Source: Sedimenticola hydrogenitrophicus (GTDB taxonomy: Bacteria; Pseudomonadota; Gammaproteobacteria; Chromatiales; Chromatiaceae). From it: a DNA stretch of 64,000 nucleotides. This document shows positions 1-8,793 of the stretch, piece by piece. The notes under the pieces were generated by a model. That model saw nothing but the letters and a program-made list of their open reading frames with translations. It was not told the DNA's origin and ran no database searches. Where the stretch lies: positions 1 through 64,000 of the forward strand of contig NZ_JANIOA010000012.1 in assembly GCF_025175675.1 (NCBI RefSeq). The letters are read 5' to 3'. The position numbers and the translations under genes were made by a program. Position 1 is the first letter of the stretch. Each line of letters starts with the position of its first letter.

Positions 1-251
1 AAATTCTGTTGCTGGATGAGATCGATGCCAATCTGGATGCCACCTCCTGCACCTTGCTCGATAGCGTGCTGCAGGAGTTTCAGGGGACCGTGCTGCTGAT
101 TAGCCACCGCCTCGAACTGGTTTTGAAAGCGGATATCATCTGGCATCTGGCCGGCGGTGTGGTGCTGGAGGCCGGCTCACCCGATATCCTTTTGGCGCGC
201 CCCGGCCCCACTCATCAGCTGTTCCACAGAAAATTAAAGAGTGTCGCCTGA
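1..251 (+). CDS. ABC exporter ATP-binding domain, C-terminal end (partial)
   Basis: Only the last ~83 codons are inside the window; the gene begins upstream. The fragment opens with a Walker B/D-loop segment (LLDEIDANLD) and continues to an H-loop (LLISHRLE), the usual end of an ABC nucleotide-binding domain. The spacing and the phrase 'ADIIWHLAGGVVLEAGSPD' resemble fused exporter ATPases (CydC/MsbA-like) rather than importer subunits, but the membrane domain is not visible. The substrate cannot be inferred. The gene ends with TGA at 249-251. Confidence 0.85.
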   Translation, partial: ILLLDEIDANLDATSCTLLDSVLQEFQGTVLLISHRLELVLKADIIWHLAGGVVLEAGSPDILLARPGPTHQLFHRKLKSVA

Positions 252-382
252 TCGGTGAACAGAATCGGTGAACAGTATCGCTGAACAGTTCCCGGCATGG
301 GCAGAACAGATAACCAGCCATGGGCCGCGATCGCTCCCCGATCCTGGGCGCCATGTCCGAGCAACCATGAGGGCAGCTGAAC

Positions 383-1329
383 ATGTCAAACACACCAATG
401 GCCACCTCGATCGAATCATCCTCCTGTGCGGCCGTGCCGCGCGAGCTTGAGCACACCCCCATGGCGGGCGTCATCACCCGACATGAACTGGGTTGCATCC
501 CCAGGCTGGGCTACTACCTCTATGTGCCCGCCAGCTGTGGTGAGGGCGCGCCCCTGATGGTGGCGGTACACGGGATCTCCTGTAATGCAAAAAGCCAGGT
601 GCGCCAGTTTGTCGTCCTCGCCGAACGCTATGGCGTGATACTCGCGGCACCCCGTTTTACCGCGGCGCAGTTTCCCGCCTACCAACGGTTGGGAGTCAGG
701 CGTGGTGCGGTTTGCAGTCGCCCCGATCAGGCCCTGCATGCCCTGGTGGAAGAGGTGGGTATGCTGACGGGTGCGCGAACCGATCGGTTGTTCCTGTTCG
801 GTCACTCGGGTGGGGGGCAGTTTGTGCACCGCTACGCCATGGCTTACCCGCAAAAGGTACAGGCTGTCACCATGGGGGCGCCGGGATGGTATACCTTCCC
901 CGATGATCGGCGGCGCTTTCCCCGCGGCGTTGCCACAGCAAACGCACCGCAGGTCGGTGAATTATGCCCTGAACAGTTTCTGCAGGTCCCGATGGCGGTA
1001 TTTGTCGGCGCGCGGGATATCTACCGGGACGAGGCCTCAACACCGCCAGGCGTATCGACACCCAACAGGGCAGGAACCGTTTGGAACGCGGCCATCGGTG
1101 GATTCGGGCCATGCGCGCCGCCGCGGGCAGCCGGGGCTATGGCACCCGCTTTGAGTTCCAACAACTGGAGGGGTGTGGCCATTCGTTTCATGAGTGCATG
1201 CTGCATGGACAGATGGGGCAGCGCGTATTTGAATTTCTCTTTGGCCAGTTCAAGGGCAACGACACCGGTTTGCCACAGCGGCCGGCAGCGAACTCCACCT
1301 CTCCCTTCGTGATGTTTCAGGAAGGGTAG
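383..1329 (+). pseudogene. alpha/beta hydrolase interrupted by a 1-nt frameshift
   Basis: The N-terminal part reads from ATG 383 with an oxyanion region (VAVHGISC) and a nucleophile elbow GHSGGG (Ser142), as in PHB-depolymerase/esterase-like alpha/beta hydrolases. Around 1034-1040 the coding sense moves to the next frame. There it continues as LNTARRIDTQQGRNRLERG and ends with GCGHSFHE, the expected catalytic-His block, stopping at 1329. One missing C in 'gcctcaac' would join the two halves into a ~315-residue enzyme. If left in the first frame, the protein runs into unrelated residues and stops at 1312 without the catalytic His. It may be a true pseudogene or a sequencing error. The substrate is unknown. 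Confidence 0.75.
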
Positions 1330-1541
1330 ATGGCCAGGGTGTTGATGGCGGTGAATTTCGACCAATTTTTCCGTGTACGCGGGATTGCGCGCTAACAGTG
1401 AGACTGAATCGAGTCTGTTTGGTTCTCCTGAAGGGTGGCGCTTTTTCACTTCATGGTTTCGAAATAGGGCGTAACCGTTGCGATTCGAGGCAGTTTCGAA
1501 GCGCCTCAGGCGACACGTGGCGCGATTGAAGTGCCCTCAGG

Positions 1542-2321
1542 CTAGCCTGAATCTGGCGGATGTGGCACCGGCCCCGCCGTCAGCCAGCCGATCAGGCGCT
1601 GCATCTGCTGGTAATGGGTCCCTTTCCAGTAGATCTTGCGGCACCGGTCACACTGTCCGAATACCTCCTGGTGGGCGCGGGTGTGGGGTAACAGCTGATC
1701 CTGGATCAGCGCCTTGGCCACCGGCCGGATCATGCCGTTGCAATGCATGCAGCGGCTAAACGGCCGCAGGTTGTTGCGCAGGTCGAAGCGGGTGACCACC
1801 TCCCGCAGTTGCTCGTGGGGCTGGCGTGAGCGCACGAAGTAGCCGTGGGTGATCTGTTTGCGCATCAGCAGTTTGCGGTCACAGGTCAGGAGGATGCGCC
1901 GCTGCTCCACCGAAATCCCGGCCAGCGTTGGATCGTCGTAGTCGTTGCGATACAGGGCGTCGAAACCGAGCATGCGCAGGTAGGCGGCCAGGCGGCCCAG
2001 GTGGCCGTCCAGCACAAAGCGGGGGTCGCGCAGGGGGCGGGGGCGCAACCGCGTGAGCGGGCTGATGTCGAGGGACTCGAACACCGGATAGACACTGATC
2101 TGGTCGCCGTCCTGCACCTGATAGTGAAAATCCACCGACCGGCCATTGACCAGGATGAGGTCGATCTCGGTGTGCGGCACCCCCAGTGATTCGACCAGAT
2201 CCTTGATCGAGCCGGTTTGCTTGTAGCGATGCACGAATTCCACCTTTTGCTTCTCCGCAGGCAGAAGGTCGTTCAGTTCTTCGTAGAAGCGCAGGCTGAC
2301 CTGGAGCGGCTGTGTCGCCAT
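1542..2321 (-). CDS. Mut7-C RNase domain protein with ubiquitin-like N-terminus
   Basis: About 259 residues from ATG 2321. Residues 1-80 look like the ubiquitin/ThiS-like beta-grasp domain (VSLRFYEELNDLL, then a VNGRSVDFHYQVQDGDQISVYP segment) that often precedes Mut7-C. The rest is the PIN-like Mut7-C RNase fold (FVLDGHLGRLAAYLRMLGFD, LLTCDRKLL) ending in a zinc ribbon with CxxC pairs (RCMHCNG, QCDRCRKIYW). The family is predicted to act on RNA; its substrate in bacteria is not established. The start lies 5 nt from the stop of pcm, so the two are probably co-transcribed. An in-frame ATG further upstream at 2339 would overlap pcm. Confidence 0.85.
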   Translation of the reverse strand: MATQPLQVSLRFYEELNDLLPAEKQKVEFVHRYKQTGSIKDLVESLGVPHTEIDLILVNGRSVDFHYQVQDGDQISVYPVFESLDISPLTRLRPRPLRDPRFVLDGHLGRLAAYLRMLGFDALYRNDYDDPTLAGISVEQRRILLTCDRKLLMRKQITHGYFVRSRQPHEQLREVVTRFDLRNNLRPFSRCMHCNGMIRPVAKALIQDQLLPHTRAHQEVFGQCDRCRKIYWKGTHYQQMQRLIGWLTAGPVPHPPDSG

Positions 2322-2325
2322 CCGC

Positions 2326-2991
2326 CTACTGCTCGTCACCCGTTGCTGTCGGGCTGTCCACCAGCGGCACGAAGGCGACGCTCAGGATATCGCGGCTGTG
2401 GGTACGCCCCTGCTCATCCTTGTTCACCAGCAGCAGTTGCTGGGTGAAATGGGGCAGGCCTACCGGGATGACCAGGCGTCCGCCGGGGGCAAGCTGGTCA
2501 ATCAACTCCTCCGGGACGTAGGGGGCGGCGGCGGTGACGATGATGCCGTGGTAGGGTGCGTGCTCCGGCCAGCCGTGATAGCCGTTGCCGCTGCGGATGT
2601 GGACATTGGCGTAGCCGAGACGGGCCAGCCGGCTGGCCGCGGCGGCGGTGAGTTTCGGGATCAGGTCCATGCTATACACCTGCCGGCACAGCAGCGACAG
2701 CACCGCGGTCTGGTAACCCGAGCCAGTGCCGATTTCGAGCACCTGCTGGTCGGCTTGCGGCAGCAGCAGGTCGGTCATCAGGGCGACAATATAGGGTTGG
2801 GAGATGGTCTGGCCATGGCCGATCGGCAGCGGGCCGTTATCGAAGGCCAGCTCCTTCATCTCATCGGGTACGAACTCATCGCGCGGCACCCGTGCCATGG
2901 CGTCCATGACCCGCCGCTCCAGTGCCGACTTGCCGATCAGACGGCGCGTGTAGCTCACTTCGCTGTCGATGTCGGCGAGCATCTGTCGCAT
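2326..2991 (-). CDS. pcm: protein-L-isoaspartate O-methyltransferase
   Basis: SAM-dependent repair enzyme that methylates isoaspartyl residues in damaged proteins in the cytoplasm. Family hallmarks are visible: PRDEFVPDEM, GHGQTISQPYIVALM, the SAM-binding loop VLEIGTGSGYQTAVL and IIVTAAAPYVPEELIDQLAPGG. I chose ATG 2991 (MRQMLADIDSEV) because it gives the usual length of ~220 residues; the frame stays open upstream to 3093 with arginine-rich residues unlike the family. Downstream is the Mut7-C gene, probably in one transcript. Confidence 0.92.
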   Translation of the reverse strand: MRQMLADIDSEVSYTRRLIGKSALERRVMDAMARVPRDEFVPDEMKELAFDNGPLPIGHGQTISQPYIVALMTDLLLPQADQQVLEIGTGSGYQTAVLSLLCRQVYSMDLIPKLTAAAASRLARLGYANVHIRSGNGYHGWPEHAPYHGIIVTAAAPYVPEELIDQLAPGGRLVIPVGLPHFTQQLLLVNKDEQGRTHSRDILSVAFVPLVDSPTATGDEQ

Positions 2992-3297
2992 GCCCCTGTC
3001 GCGTGAAAAGGGCATCAGGCGGTACCTTCGTGCCAGGCCCATCCGATGCGTTGCACGCCCCGTTCCGCGAGGGCAGGGTCTTTGATATCGCAATTGGCAT
3101 TCGGCATGGGCTGGCTCAGAGACTTGTCTTCTTCTCCTGATTAAAGGAGCTTATCCCGGGGGCGTCAAGCCGGGAGGGGGTAACTTTTGTCGCGTCAAAA
3201 CAGGGGAGTGTGTTGTGGCTCTGTGCTATTTTTTAGTTAGAGGTACCAGGCGGACAGCCAGGTATCAGGAGAGCCAAGAGGGAGGGTATCGGACGCC

Positions 3298-3876
3298 ATG
3301 AAAATTCCATTACAACTCACTTTCCGCAATATGGACCACTCGGATGCGGTGGAAGCCGATGTCCGCAATCATGCGGCAAAACTGGAGCAGCTGTTCCCGA
3401 ATATCATTACCAGCTGTCGCGTGATGGTGGAACGCCGCCACCGGCACCACCAACAGGGTAATCTGTTCCACGCGCGTGTCGATATCACGGTGAGAGGGCG
3501 GGAGCTGGTGGCGAGCCGGAAACCGGATCAGCATCACGCCCATGAAGAGATGCATGTGGCGATTCGCGATGCCTTTGCGGCTACGAAACGGCAGCTGAGG
3601 CAGTTCACTCACAAGCTTAGGCATGAGGTAAAGTCCCATCAGTCCCCACCCCATGGCCGGGTGGTCTCGCTCATGCCGATGGAGGATTTCGGACGCATCC
3701 GGACCGATGATGGCCGGGAGATCTATTTCCATCGCAACAGCGTGATCAATGGAGGTTTTGATCGGCTGGAGATCGGTGATCAGGTGCGCTTCAATGAAGG
3801 GCAGGGGGATGTAGGACCGCAAGCGACCACGGTCAAGGTGGCGGGCAAGCACCACATACTTCCGGACCGGCCCTAG
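3298..3876 (+). CDS. HPF/RaiA-type ribosome-associated protein with cold-shock-like tail
   Basis: 192 residues. Residues 1-105 match the sigma-54-modulation/ribosome hibernation fold (IPLQLTFRNMDHSDAVEADVRNHAAKLE, then VDITVRGRELVASRKPDQHHAHE, and a helical AIRDAFAATKRQLRQF). Residues ~117-190 match an S1/cold-shock OB domain: GRVVSLMPMEDFGRIRTDDGREIYFHRNS, with the aromatic FG and YFH residues expected of the RNA-binding face. It probably binds ribosomes under stress. The fusion is known from other proteobacteria but differs from the short enterobacterial HPF. It runs 26 nt ahead of a phosphoribosyltransferase gene. Confidence 0.88.
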   Translation: MKIPLQLTFRNMDHSDAVEADVRNHAAKLEQLFPNIITSCRVMVERRHRHHQQGNLFHARVDITVRGRELVASRKPDQHHAHEEMHVAIRDAFAATKRQLRQFTHKLRHEVKSHQSPPHGRVVSLMPMEDFGRIRTDDGREIYFHRNSVINGGFDRLEIGDQVRFNEGQGDVGPQATTVKVAGKHHILPDRP

Positions 3877-3902
3877 GGGGTAGGAGCGTTCGGGGGGATT
3901 CA

Positions 3903-4523
3903 ATGCCTGATACCATGCAGTGTCAGTTGATCAGCTGGCGGCAATTCCATGCACTCGCCCGCCAGCTGGCGCTACGGGTGCGTCAGGCCGGTTTTCAGCC
4001 CGACCTGATCGTGGCCATCGGCCGGGGCGGCTACCTGCCGGCGCGCGTCCTGGCGGACTACCTCGGCATCTTCGATCTCACCGGGTTCAGGATCGAACAC
4101 TATCGCGGCGCCCACAAGGAGCGGCTGGCCAGGGTGCGCGACCCCCTGACCGTCGATATTACCGGCAAACGGGTATTGCTGGTGGATGACGTCAGCGATT
4201 CCGGTGACACCTTTGTCGTGGCGCTCAGCCATCTGCAGGGACAGGGCGAGCCCGAGGTACTGAAAACGGCGGTGCTGCAGCATAAAACCGTCAGTGAATT
4301 CACCCCGGACTTCTACGCCGAACTGGTGCGTGAATGGTGCTGGATCATATACCCCTGGGCGCTGATGGAGGATCTGCGCGGTTTCCTGCGCGACATGCCG
4401 GGTCCCGCACCGACCGTTCAGTCGTTTGCCGCCTATCTGCGGGAACGGTATGGCATCGAGGTGGATCGGCAAAGCCTGGAGGATGTTCTGGGAGTCTGTC
4501 GGTCAAGCCCGACAGACTCCTAG
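3903..4523 (+). CDS. phosphoribosyltransferase (purine PRTase-like)
   Basis: 206 residues. The PRPP-binding motif VLLVDDVSDSGDT is complete, with an upstream IVAIGRGGYLPARVLADYL block as in xanthine/hypoxanthine and related type I PRTases. A C-terminal extension of ~55 residues follows the fold. It probably salvages a purine base using PRPP, but the base specificity cannot be read from sequence. It starts 26 nt after the HPF-like gene in the same direction. The last codons and stop lie inside a perfect 12-bp inverted repeat. Confidence 0.85.
   Translation: MPDTMQCQLISWRQFHALARQLALRVRQAGFQPDLIVAIGRGGYLPARVLADYLGIFDLTGFRIEHYRGAHKERLARVRDPLTVDITGKRVLLVDDVSDSGDTFVVALSHLQGQGEPEVLKTAVLQHKTVSEFTPDFYAELVREWCWIIYPWALMEDLRGFLRDMPGPAPTVQSFAAYLRERYGIEVDRQSLEDVLGVCRSSPTDS
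4491..4520. repeat. perfect 12-bp inverted repeat over the PRTase stop
   Basis: Arms 4491-4502 and 4509-4520 (GGAGTCTGTCGG and its exact complement) with a 6-nt loop. The 3' arm runs up to the TAG stop. No T-tract follows, so an intrinsic terminator is not supported; an mRNA 3'-end stabiliser or Rho-linked structure is possible. Confidence 0.7.
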
Positions 4524-4564
4524 CCAGCCCACGGTTGGCCGGTTGAACAGAACAGGAGGTTGAT

Positions 4565-4957
4565 ATGGCGGAACTGGAGATTAATCAAGACACGGTCTGC
4601 TTTCTCAGCGAAAAAGCACGGCTATTCCACTGCAAGGAGGAGGTGGTGATTCCCGAGGTACCCGACAGCCCGAGTGATGACTGGGCTCTGCAGGTGCTTG
4701 CGGATCATAGCGGCGACACCACCTTTCAGGAATTCAAGGCGACGATTGAGGACCTGGAACCGGATCAGCAGCAGGCGGTCGTGGCGCTGATGTGGGTCGG
4801 ACGCGGCGACTTCTCCGTCGCGGAGTGGCCGGCGGCGCTGGAGGAGGCGGCCGATAGCTGGAACGAGTACACGGCGGAGTACCTGATCGCCCATCCGTTG
4901 CTGGCCGATTACCTGGAGGAGGGGCTGGCCGCATTCGGCTACTCCTGTAATCCCTGA
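4565..4957 (+). CDS. DUF3775 family protein
   Basis: 130-residue acidic soluble protein starting at ATG 4565 behind a clear SD (ACAGGAGGTTGAT). It carries the DUF3775 pattern: an N-terminal VCFLSEKAR segment, a central LEPDQQQAVVALMWVGRGD block and a C-terminal TAEYLIAHPLLADYLEEGL helix. The family is widespread in alpha- and gammaproteobacteria with no assigned function. No signal peptide or membrane segment is seen. Confidence 0.8.
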   Translation: MAELEINQDTVCFLSEKARLFHCKEEVVIPEVPDSPSDDWALQVLADHSGDTTFQEFKATIEDLEPDQQQAVVALMWVGRGDFSVAEWPAALEEAADSWNEYTAEYLIAHPLLADYLEEGLAAFGYSCNP

Positions 4958-4984
4958 GGCCCCGCGCCCTGAGGATCCGCGCGG

Positions 4985-5455
4985 CTACTTCTGATAGGTC
5001 CCGATCAGCTCCGTCCGGGCCAGGATGTGGCCCTGCATGGCCGCTTCCAGTTGCTTCTTGGTGGGCTGCCGCAGGTCGGCGAGTATTCGGTCCAGGCCAT
5101 AGAGCTTGAAGAAGTAACGGTGCCGGCCGATCGGCGGACAGGGGCCGCCGTAACCGGTACGCTGCCAGTCGTTGAGCCCCTCCAGGGTACCGGTCGGTAG
5201 CTGCGCCGTGGTGACCTGCTCGGGCAGAGTGGTGGCGCTTGGCGGCAGGTTGTAGAGCAGCCAGTGCACCCAGGTCATCTTCGGGGCGGCGGGATCGGGG
5301 GCGTCGGGGTCGTCAACGATCAACACCAGGCTCCGGGCATTGGCGGGCACGTTCTCCCAGGCGAGCGAAGGCGAGCGGTCCTCGCCCGTGCAGGTGTATT
5401 GTCGGGGGATCTCGCCGCCATTCCCGAAGGCGTCGGATGTCAGAATAAGTGTCAT
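4985..5455 (-). CDS. YbhB/YbcL-family (PEBP-like) protein
   Basis: 156 residues from ATG 5455 (MTLILTSDAFGNGGEIP). PEBP-family signatures are present: the D-P-D-A-P loop (LVLIVDDPDAPDP), the WVHWLLYNLP strand and a GYGGPCPPIGRHRYFFKLYGLD block that forms the ligand pocket. Bacterial members bind small anions or phosphorylated ligands in structures, but their role is undefined. It is convergent with the DUF3775 gene (27-nt gap). Ten further in-frame codons upstream (to 5485) are less likely because they lack family similarity. Confidence 0.9.
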   Translation of the reverse strand: MTLILTSDAFGNGGEIPRQYTCTGEDRSPSLAWENVPANARSLVLIVDDPDAPDPAAPKMTWVHWLLYNLPPSATTLPEQVTTAQLPTGTLEGLNDWQRTGYGGPCPPIGRHRYFFKLYGLDRILADLRQPTKKQLEAAMQGHILARTELIGTYQK

Positions 5456-5748
5456 GGCTCTCTCCTTGTCGTGCGCCACGCGCACTCCCGCCGTGGCGTC
5501 CCGGCTTGCGTGGCTGAACGGGTGTTGAGTGGATCACGCGGTCGCTGTCGGCCAAGCCATACCTGATCAATACCATAGAACAAAATGGCGTGAATCGTCG
5601 ACGGATTGGGGCGGGGCGTGCCGGCCAACTGATTGCGGGGTCAAACATCGTTGAATCCGGCGCTGCCACGGCAGCGCTTTTGGGTCGACAGCCACCCGCG
5701 CATTTGCTTGAATAGCGGTCTGTATCGATTCGGGCAGTGATCTCCTCT

Positions 5749-6168
5749 ATGCCGGCACAACATCCACAACAGCGCAGCGGAGTCGTCCGGGTGGCCTACC
5801 TCACCGTGGGCTGGCTGTGCTTCGCGCTGGGCATGCTGGGCGTGGTGCTGCCGGTCCTACCGACAACGCCCTTTCTGCTGCTGGCACTCTGGGCGTTCTC
5901 CCGAAGTTCGCTCCGGTTGCACCGCTGGCTCTACCGGCAGCGGACTTTCGGTCCCGCGCTGCAGCGCTGGCACCAGCACCGGATCATCCCGCTGCATGCC
6001 AAGCTGTTGATTGCACTGACCATGTCGGCCAGTCTGGTCTACCTCACCGGATTCAGCCGCCTGCCGATGCTCATCATCTGGGCGGTCGCATTGATCATGC
6101 TGACGGTGGCGACCTATCTGTTGTCCCGGCCCTCCCGGCTCAAGGGAGAGAAGCAGCGGACCGAGTAA
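5749..6168 (+). CDS. DUF454 (YbaN-like) inner membrane protein
   Basis: About 139 residues from ATG 5749; a GTG four codons upstream is an alternative. It has the YbaN/DUF454 arrangement: an N-terminal hydrophobic hairpin with GVVLPVLPTTPFLLLALWAF, a basic cytoplasmic region (RSSLRLHRWLYRQRTFGP) and two further hydrophobic stretches ending in a positively charged tail. Its function is unknown. The next gene (OsmC-like) is 102 nt downstream. Confidence 0.88.
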   Translation: MPAQHPQQRSGVVRVAYLTVGWLCFALGMLGVVLPVLPTTPFLLLALWAFSRSSLRLHRWLYRQRTFGPALQRWHQHRIIPLHAKLLIALTMSASLVYLTGFSRLPMLIIWAVALIMLTVATYLLSRPSRLKGEKQRTE

Positions 6169-6269
6169 TCCGCTTTTGGCCCGTCACCCGGCATCCGTAT
6201 TACGTCCTCGCCACCCCGCCTGTGCGCTACACTACTTCTTGGTGGAGATGCAACGCGGGGGACAAGTCG

Positions 6270-6731
6270 ATGTCGGAGTACAGCGCCCGGGTAACCTGGC
6301 AACGGGGTGATGCCAATTTTCTGGATAACCGGTACAGCCGTGGCCATCGCTGGGAGTTCGATGGCGGGCTCAGTGTGCCTGCCTCGTCGTCGCCCCAGGT
6401 GGTGCCGGTGCCACTTTCGGTCGAGGCCAATGTGGACCCCGAAGAGGCGTTCGTCGCCTCGCTCTCCAGCTGCCACATGCTGTTCTTCCTCTCACTCGCC
6501 GCCCGGCAGGGATTTCGCGTGGATTCCTATGTTGACGATGCGCTCGGGGTGATGGGGAAGGATGCCGCGGGCAGGATGGCGATGTTGCGGGTGGTGTTGC
6601 GGCCGGCGATCGAGTTCGACGGCGAACACCAACCGACGGTCGCGCAACTGGAGGCGTTGCATCACCAGTCCCACGACCTCTGTTTTATTGCCAACTCGGT
6701 CAAGACGGAGGTGGCGGTGGAACCGGTATAA
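6270..6731 (+). CDS. OsmC-family peroxiredoxin-like protein
   Basis: 153 residues from ATG 6270. The frame stays open upstream into the DUF454 gene, but the conserved N-terminus (YSARVTWQRGD) begins here. The catalytic cysteine lies in ASLSSCHMLFFLSLA, and a second cysteine near the C-terminus (SHDLCFIANSVK) completes the OsmC/Ohr-type dithiol pair. These proteins reduce organic or fatty hydroperoxides. This member is closer to the general OsmC group with a VDPEEAFVAS motif than to Ohr. A CPXCG protein gene follows 34 nt downstream. Confidence 0.88.
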   Translation: MSEYSARVTWQRGDANFLDNRYSRGHRWEFDGGLSVPASSSPQVVPVPLSVEANVDPEEAFVASLSSCHMLFFLSLAARQGFRVDSYVDDALGVMGKDAAGRMAMLRVVLRPAIEFDGEHQPTVAQLEALHHQSHDLCFIANSVKTEVAVEPV

Positions 6732-6765
6732 GCCGTAAGGTCCCGTCACACCTGGGGGTATCGTT

Positions 6766-6957
6766 ATGGAACTGATCCAGCAGCGCACCGTGAACTGCCC
6801 GTACTGTGGAGAACCCCAATTGTTGCTCCTCGACTGCTCGGTATCCGAGCAGGAGTACATTGAGGATTGCCAGGTCTGCTGCCGCCCGATCACCATTACC
6901 ATGAACTGTGACGATCCGGCGGATCTCTACCTCTCGGTCAGGCGCGAAGACGACTGA
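6766..6957 (+). CDS. CPXCG-motif cysteine-rich protein
   Basis: 63 residues. It has the family zinc-ribbon pattern CPYCGE (residues 11-16) and CQVCC (35-39), followed by a strand with CDDPADLYLSVRRED. The family is a small conserved gammaproteobacterial protein with no assigned function, probably a structural Zn site. The SD is weak. It lies just ahead of the OlsF-like gene in the same direction. Confidence 0.88.
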   Translation: MELIQQRTVNCPYCGEPQLLLLDCSVSEQEYIEDCQVCCRPITITMNCDDPADLYLSVRREDD

Positions 6958-7046
6958 CCGGTGACTGTCATCATTCGTTAACCCCGGCGTAAATTCACCG
7001 TCACATCACCCGGTTACTCTGCTGCAAAACCGAGTGGAGATGACTT

Positions 7047-8762
7047 GTGCTGAACGTCGAACAGGTGCTGACCGACCGATTTCCGGATTTTTTTGAAACC
7101 AGGCCGAGGCTGTTTTCCCGGCCGCTGGTGCGTTTTCTCCGCATGCTCTTCAACGAGCGGGAGATCAACCATTTTCTGCAACACAACGCCGGCATCAAGG
7201 GTCTCGATTTCATCGAGAAGGTGCTGGAGTACTTCGACCTCGACTACTCGCTGGTCAGCAAGGAACTGGAGAACATCCCGCCCAGCGGCCGGGTGGTGAT
7301 CGTCGCCAATCACCCCCTGGGCGCACTGGACGCCCTGGCGCTGATCCTGATGATCAGCCGGGTGCGTAAGGATATCCGGGTGATTGCCAACGATCTGCTG
7401 GCGTCGCTCAAGCCGCTGGAGGAGCTGTTGTTGCCGGTGGATAACTTCGGTGGGGGTTCTCCCAGATCGCATATCAAACGGATCTATGATGCGCTGCACA
7501 GGGAACAGGCGGTGATTGTGTTTCCCGCCGGCGAGGTCTCCCGCCTGCGGCCGAACGGTGTGCGGGATGTGCACTGGAAACCGGGATTTCTGCAGTTTGC
7601 CCGACGCACCGCCTCGCCCATTGTGCCGGTGTACATCGATGCCAGAAATTCACCCCTGTTCTATGGCGTGTCCATGCTGTCCAAACCACTGGCGGCCCTG
7701 TTGCTGGTGCGAGAGATGTTTCGCCAGCGCCGGACCACCATCGGTTTTCGGATTGGTGAGGCGATTCCAATCCAGAGCATCAGTGAGTCGGGCATCACCC
7801 CCAATGCCCAGGTGAAGATGCTGCGCAAACATCTCTATCGCATCGGCCAGCGCCGGAGCGGCATTTTCTCCACCGAAAAAAGTATTGCCCATCCGGAATC
7901 GCGCCAGGCACTGAAGAGTGAGCTGCGCGGCGCGGACTTGCTGGGTACGACCACGGATGGCAAACAGATCATCCTCTCGGCCTGGAAGGCCGACTCCAGT
8001 TTTATTCGCGAGATCGGCCGCCTGCGGGAGCTGAGTTTCCGCAAGGTGGGGGAGGGTACGGGACAACGCCGCGACGTGGACGGCTATGACCAGTACTACC
8101 GGCATCTGGTGCTCTGGGATGACGCCGAGCTGGAGATCGCCGGGGCCTACCGGTTTGGTGAGGCCGCTTCCATCGTGGCGACCCGGGGGCTGGAAGGGCT
8201 CTACAGTGCCAGCCTGTTCAGGCTGGCCCCGGAGTTCACCGCCTTCTGTGAACAGGGTCTGGAACTGGGCCGCAGCTTTGTCCAACCGGCCTTCTGGGGT
8301 TCGCGGACGCTGGATTATCTGTGGCAGGGGCTGGGTGCCTATGTGCGGCACCATCCCGAAGTGCGCTACCTGTTCGGTCCCGTGAGTCTCAGTTCACGCT
8401 ACCCCACCCACGCCCGTGATCTGATCGTCTACCACTTCAGTCACTACTACGGTGCAAAACGGGCGCTGGCGGAGTCCTATAACCCTTACCGGATCAGCAA
8501 GGGATCATTGGCGGAGTGCCGGCGGATCTTTTCCGGCGGCGACGTGAAAGCGGATTTTCAGGAGCTGAAGCAGCAGCTCTCCCTGTTCAATCTGACGGTA
8601 CCCACCCTCTACAAACAGTACACCGAACTGTGCGAGGAGGGTGGGGTGCAGTTCCTGGCATTCGGGGTGGACCCCCAGTTTGCCGATTGTGTGGATGGTC
8701 TGATCCTGGTGGATCTGGACAAGGTGAAGGCCTCCAAGCGCAGACGTTATATCGGGGAGTGA
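7047..8762 (+). CDS. OlsF-like bifunctional acyltransferase (LPLAT + GNAT-type N-acyltransferase)
   Basis: 571 residues from GTG 7047. The N-terminal ~280 residues are a lysophospholipid acyltransferase domain: catalytic block NHPLGALD (His89 with Asp95) and the later acceptor-binding FPAGEVSRL. The C-terminal ~290 residues (LSAWKADSSFIREIGRLRELSFRKVGEGTGQRRDVDGYDQYYRHLVLWD...) match the OlsB/GNAT-like acyl-ACP N-acyltransferase family. The domain order is that of OlsF, which makes ornithine lipids in a single polypeptide by N- then O-acylation. Ornithine as acceptor is inference; other amine acceptors are possible. The protein should be membrane-associated. A DksA-like gene follows 31 nt downstream. 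Confidence 0.8.
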   Translation: MLNVEQVLTDRFPDFFETRPRLFSRPLVRFLRMLFNEREINHFLQHNAGIKGLDFIEKVLEYFDLDYSLVSKELENIPPSGRVVIVANHPLGALDALALILMISRVRKDIRVIANDLLASLKPLEELLLPVDNFGGGSPRSHIKRIYDALHREQAVIVFPAGEVSRLRPNGVRDVHWKPGFLQFARRTASPIVPVYIDARNSPLFYGVSMLSKPLAALLLVREMFRQRRTTIGFRIGEAIPIQSISESGITPNAQVKMLRKHLYRIGQRRSGIFSTEKSIAHPESRQALKSELRGADLLGTTTDGKQIILSAWKADSSFIREIGRLRELSFRKVGEGTGQRRDVDGYDQYYRHLVLWDDAELEIAGAYRFGEAASIVATRGLEGLYSASLFRLAPEFTAFCEQGLELGRSFVQPAFWGSRTLDYLWQGLGAYVRHHPEVRYLFGPVSLSSRYPTHARDLIVYHFSHYYGAKRALAESYNPYRISKGSLAECRRIFSGGDVKADFQELKQQLSLFNLTVPTLYKQYTELCEEGGVQFLAFGVDPQFADCVDGLILVDLDKVKASKRRRYIGE

Positions 8763-8793
8763 GCCCCGTAAGCAGATACAGAAGGAGAGAACG

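Noticed and set aside
5817-6269. N-terminal extension of the OsmC-like protein
   Set aside because: The frame is open but lies over the DUF454 gene; the conserved N-terminus begins at ATG 6270.
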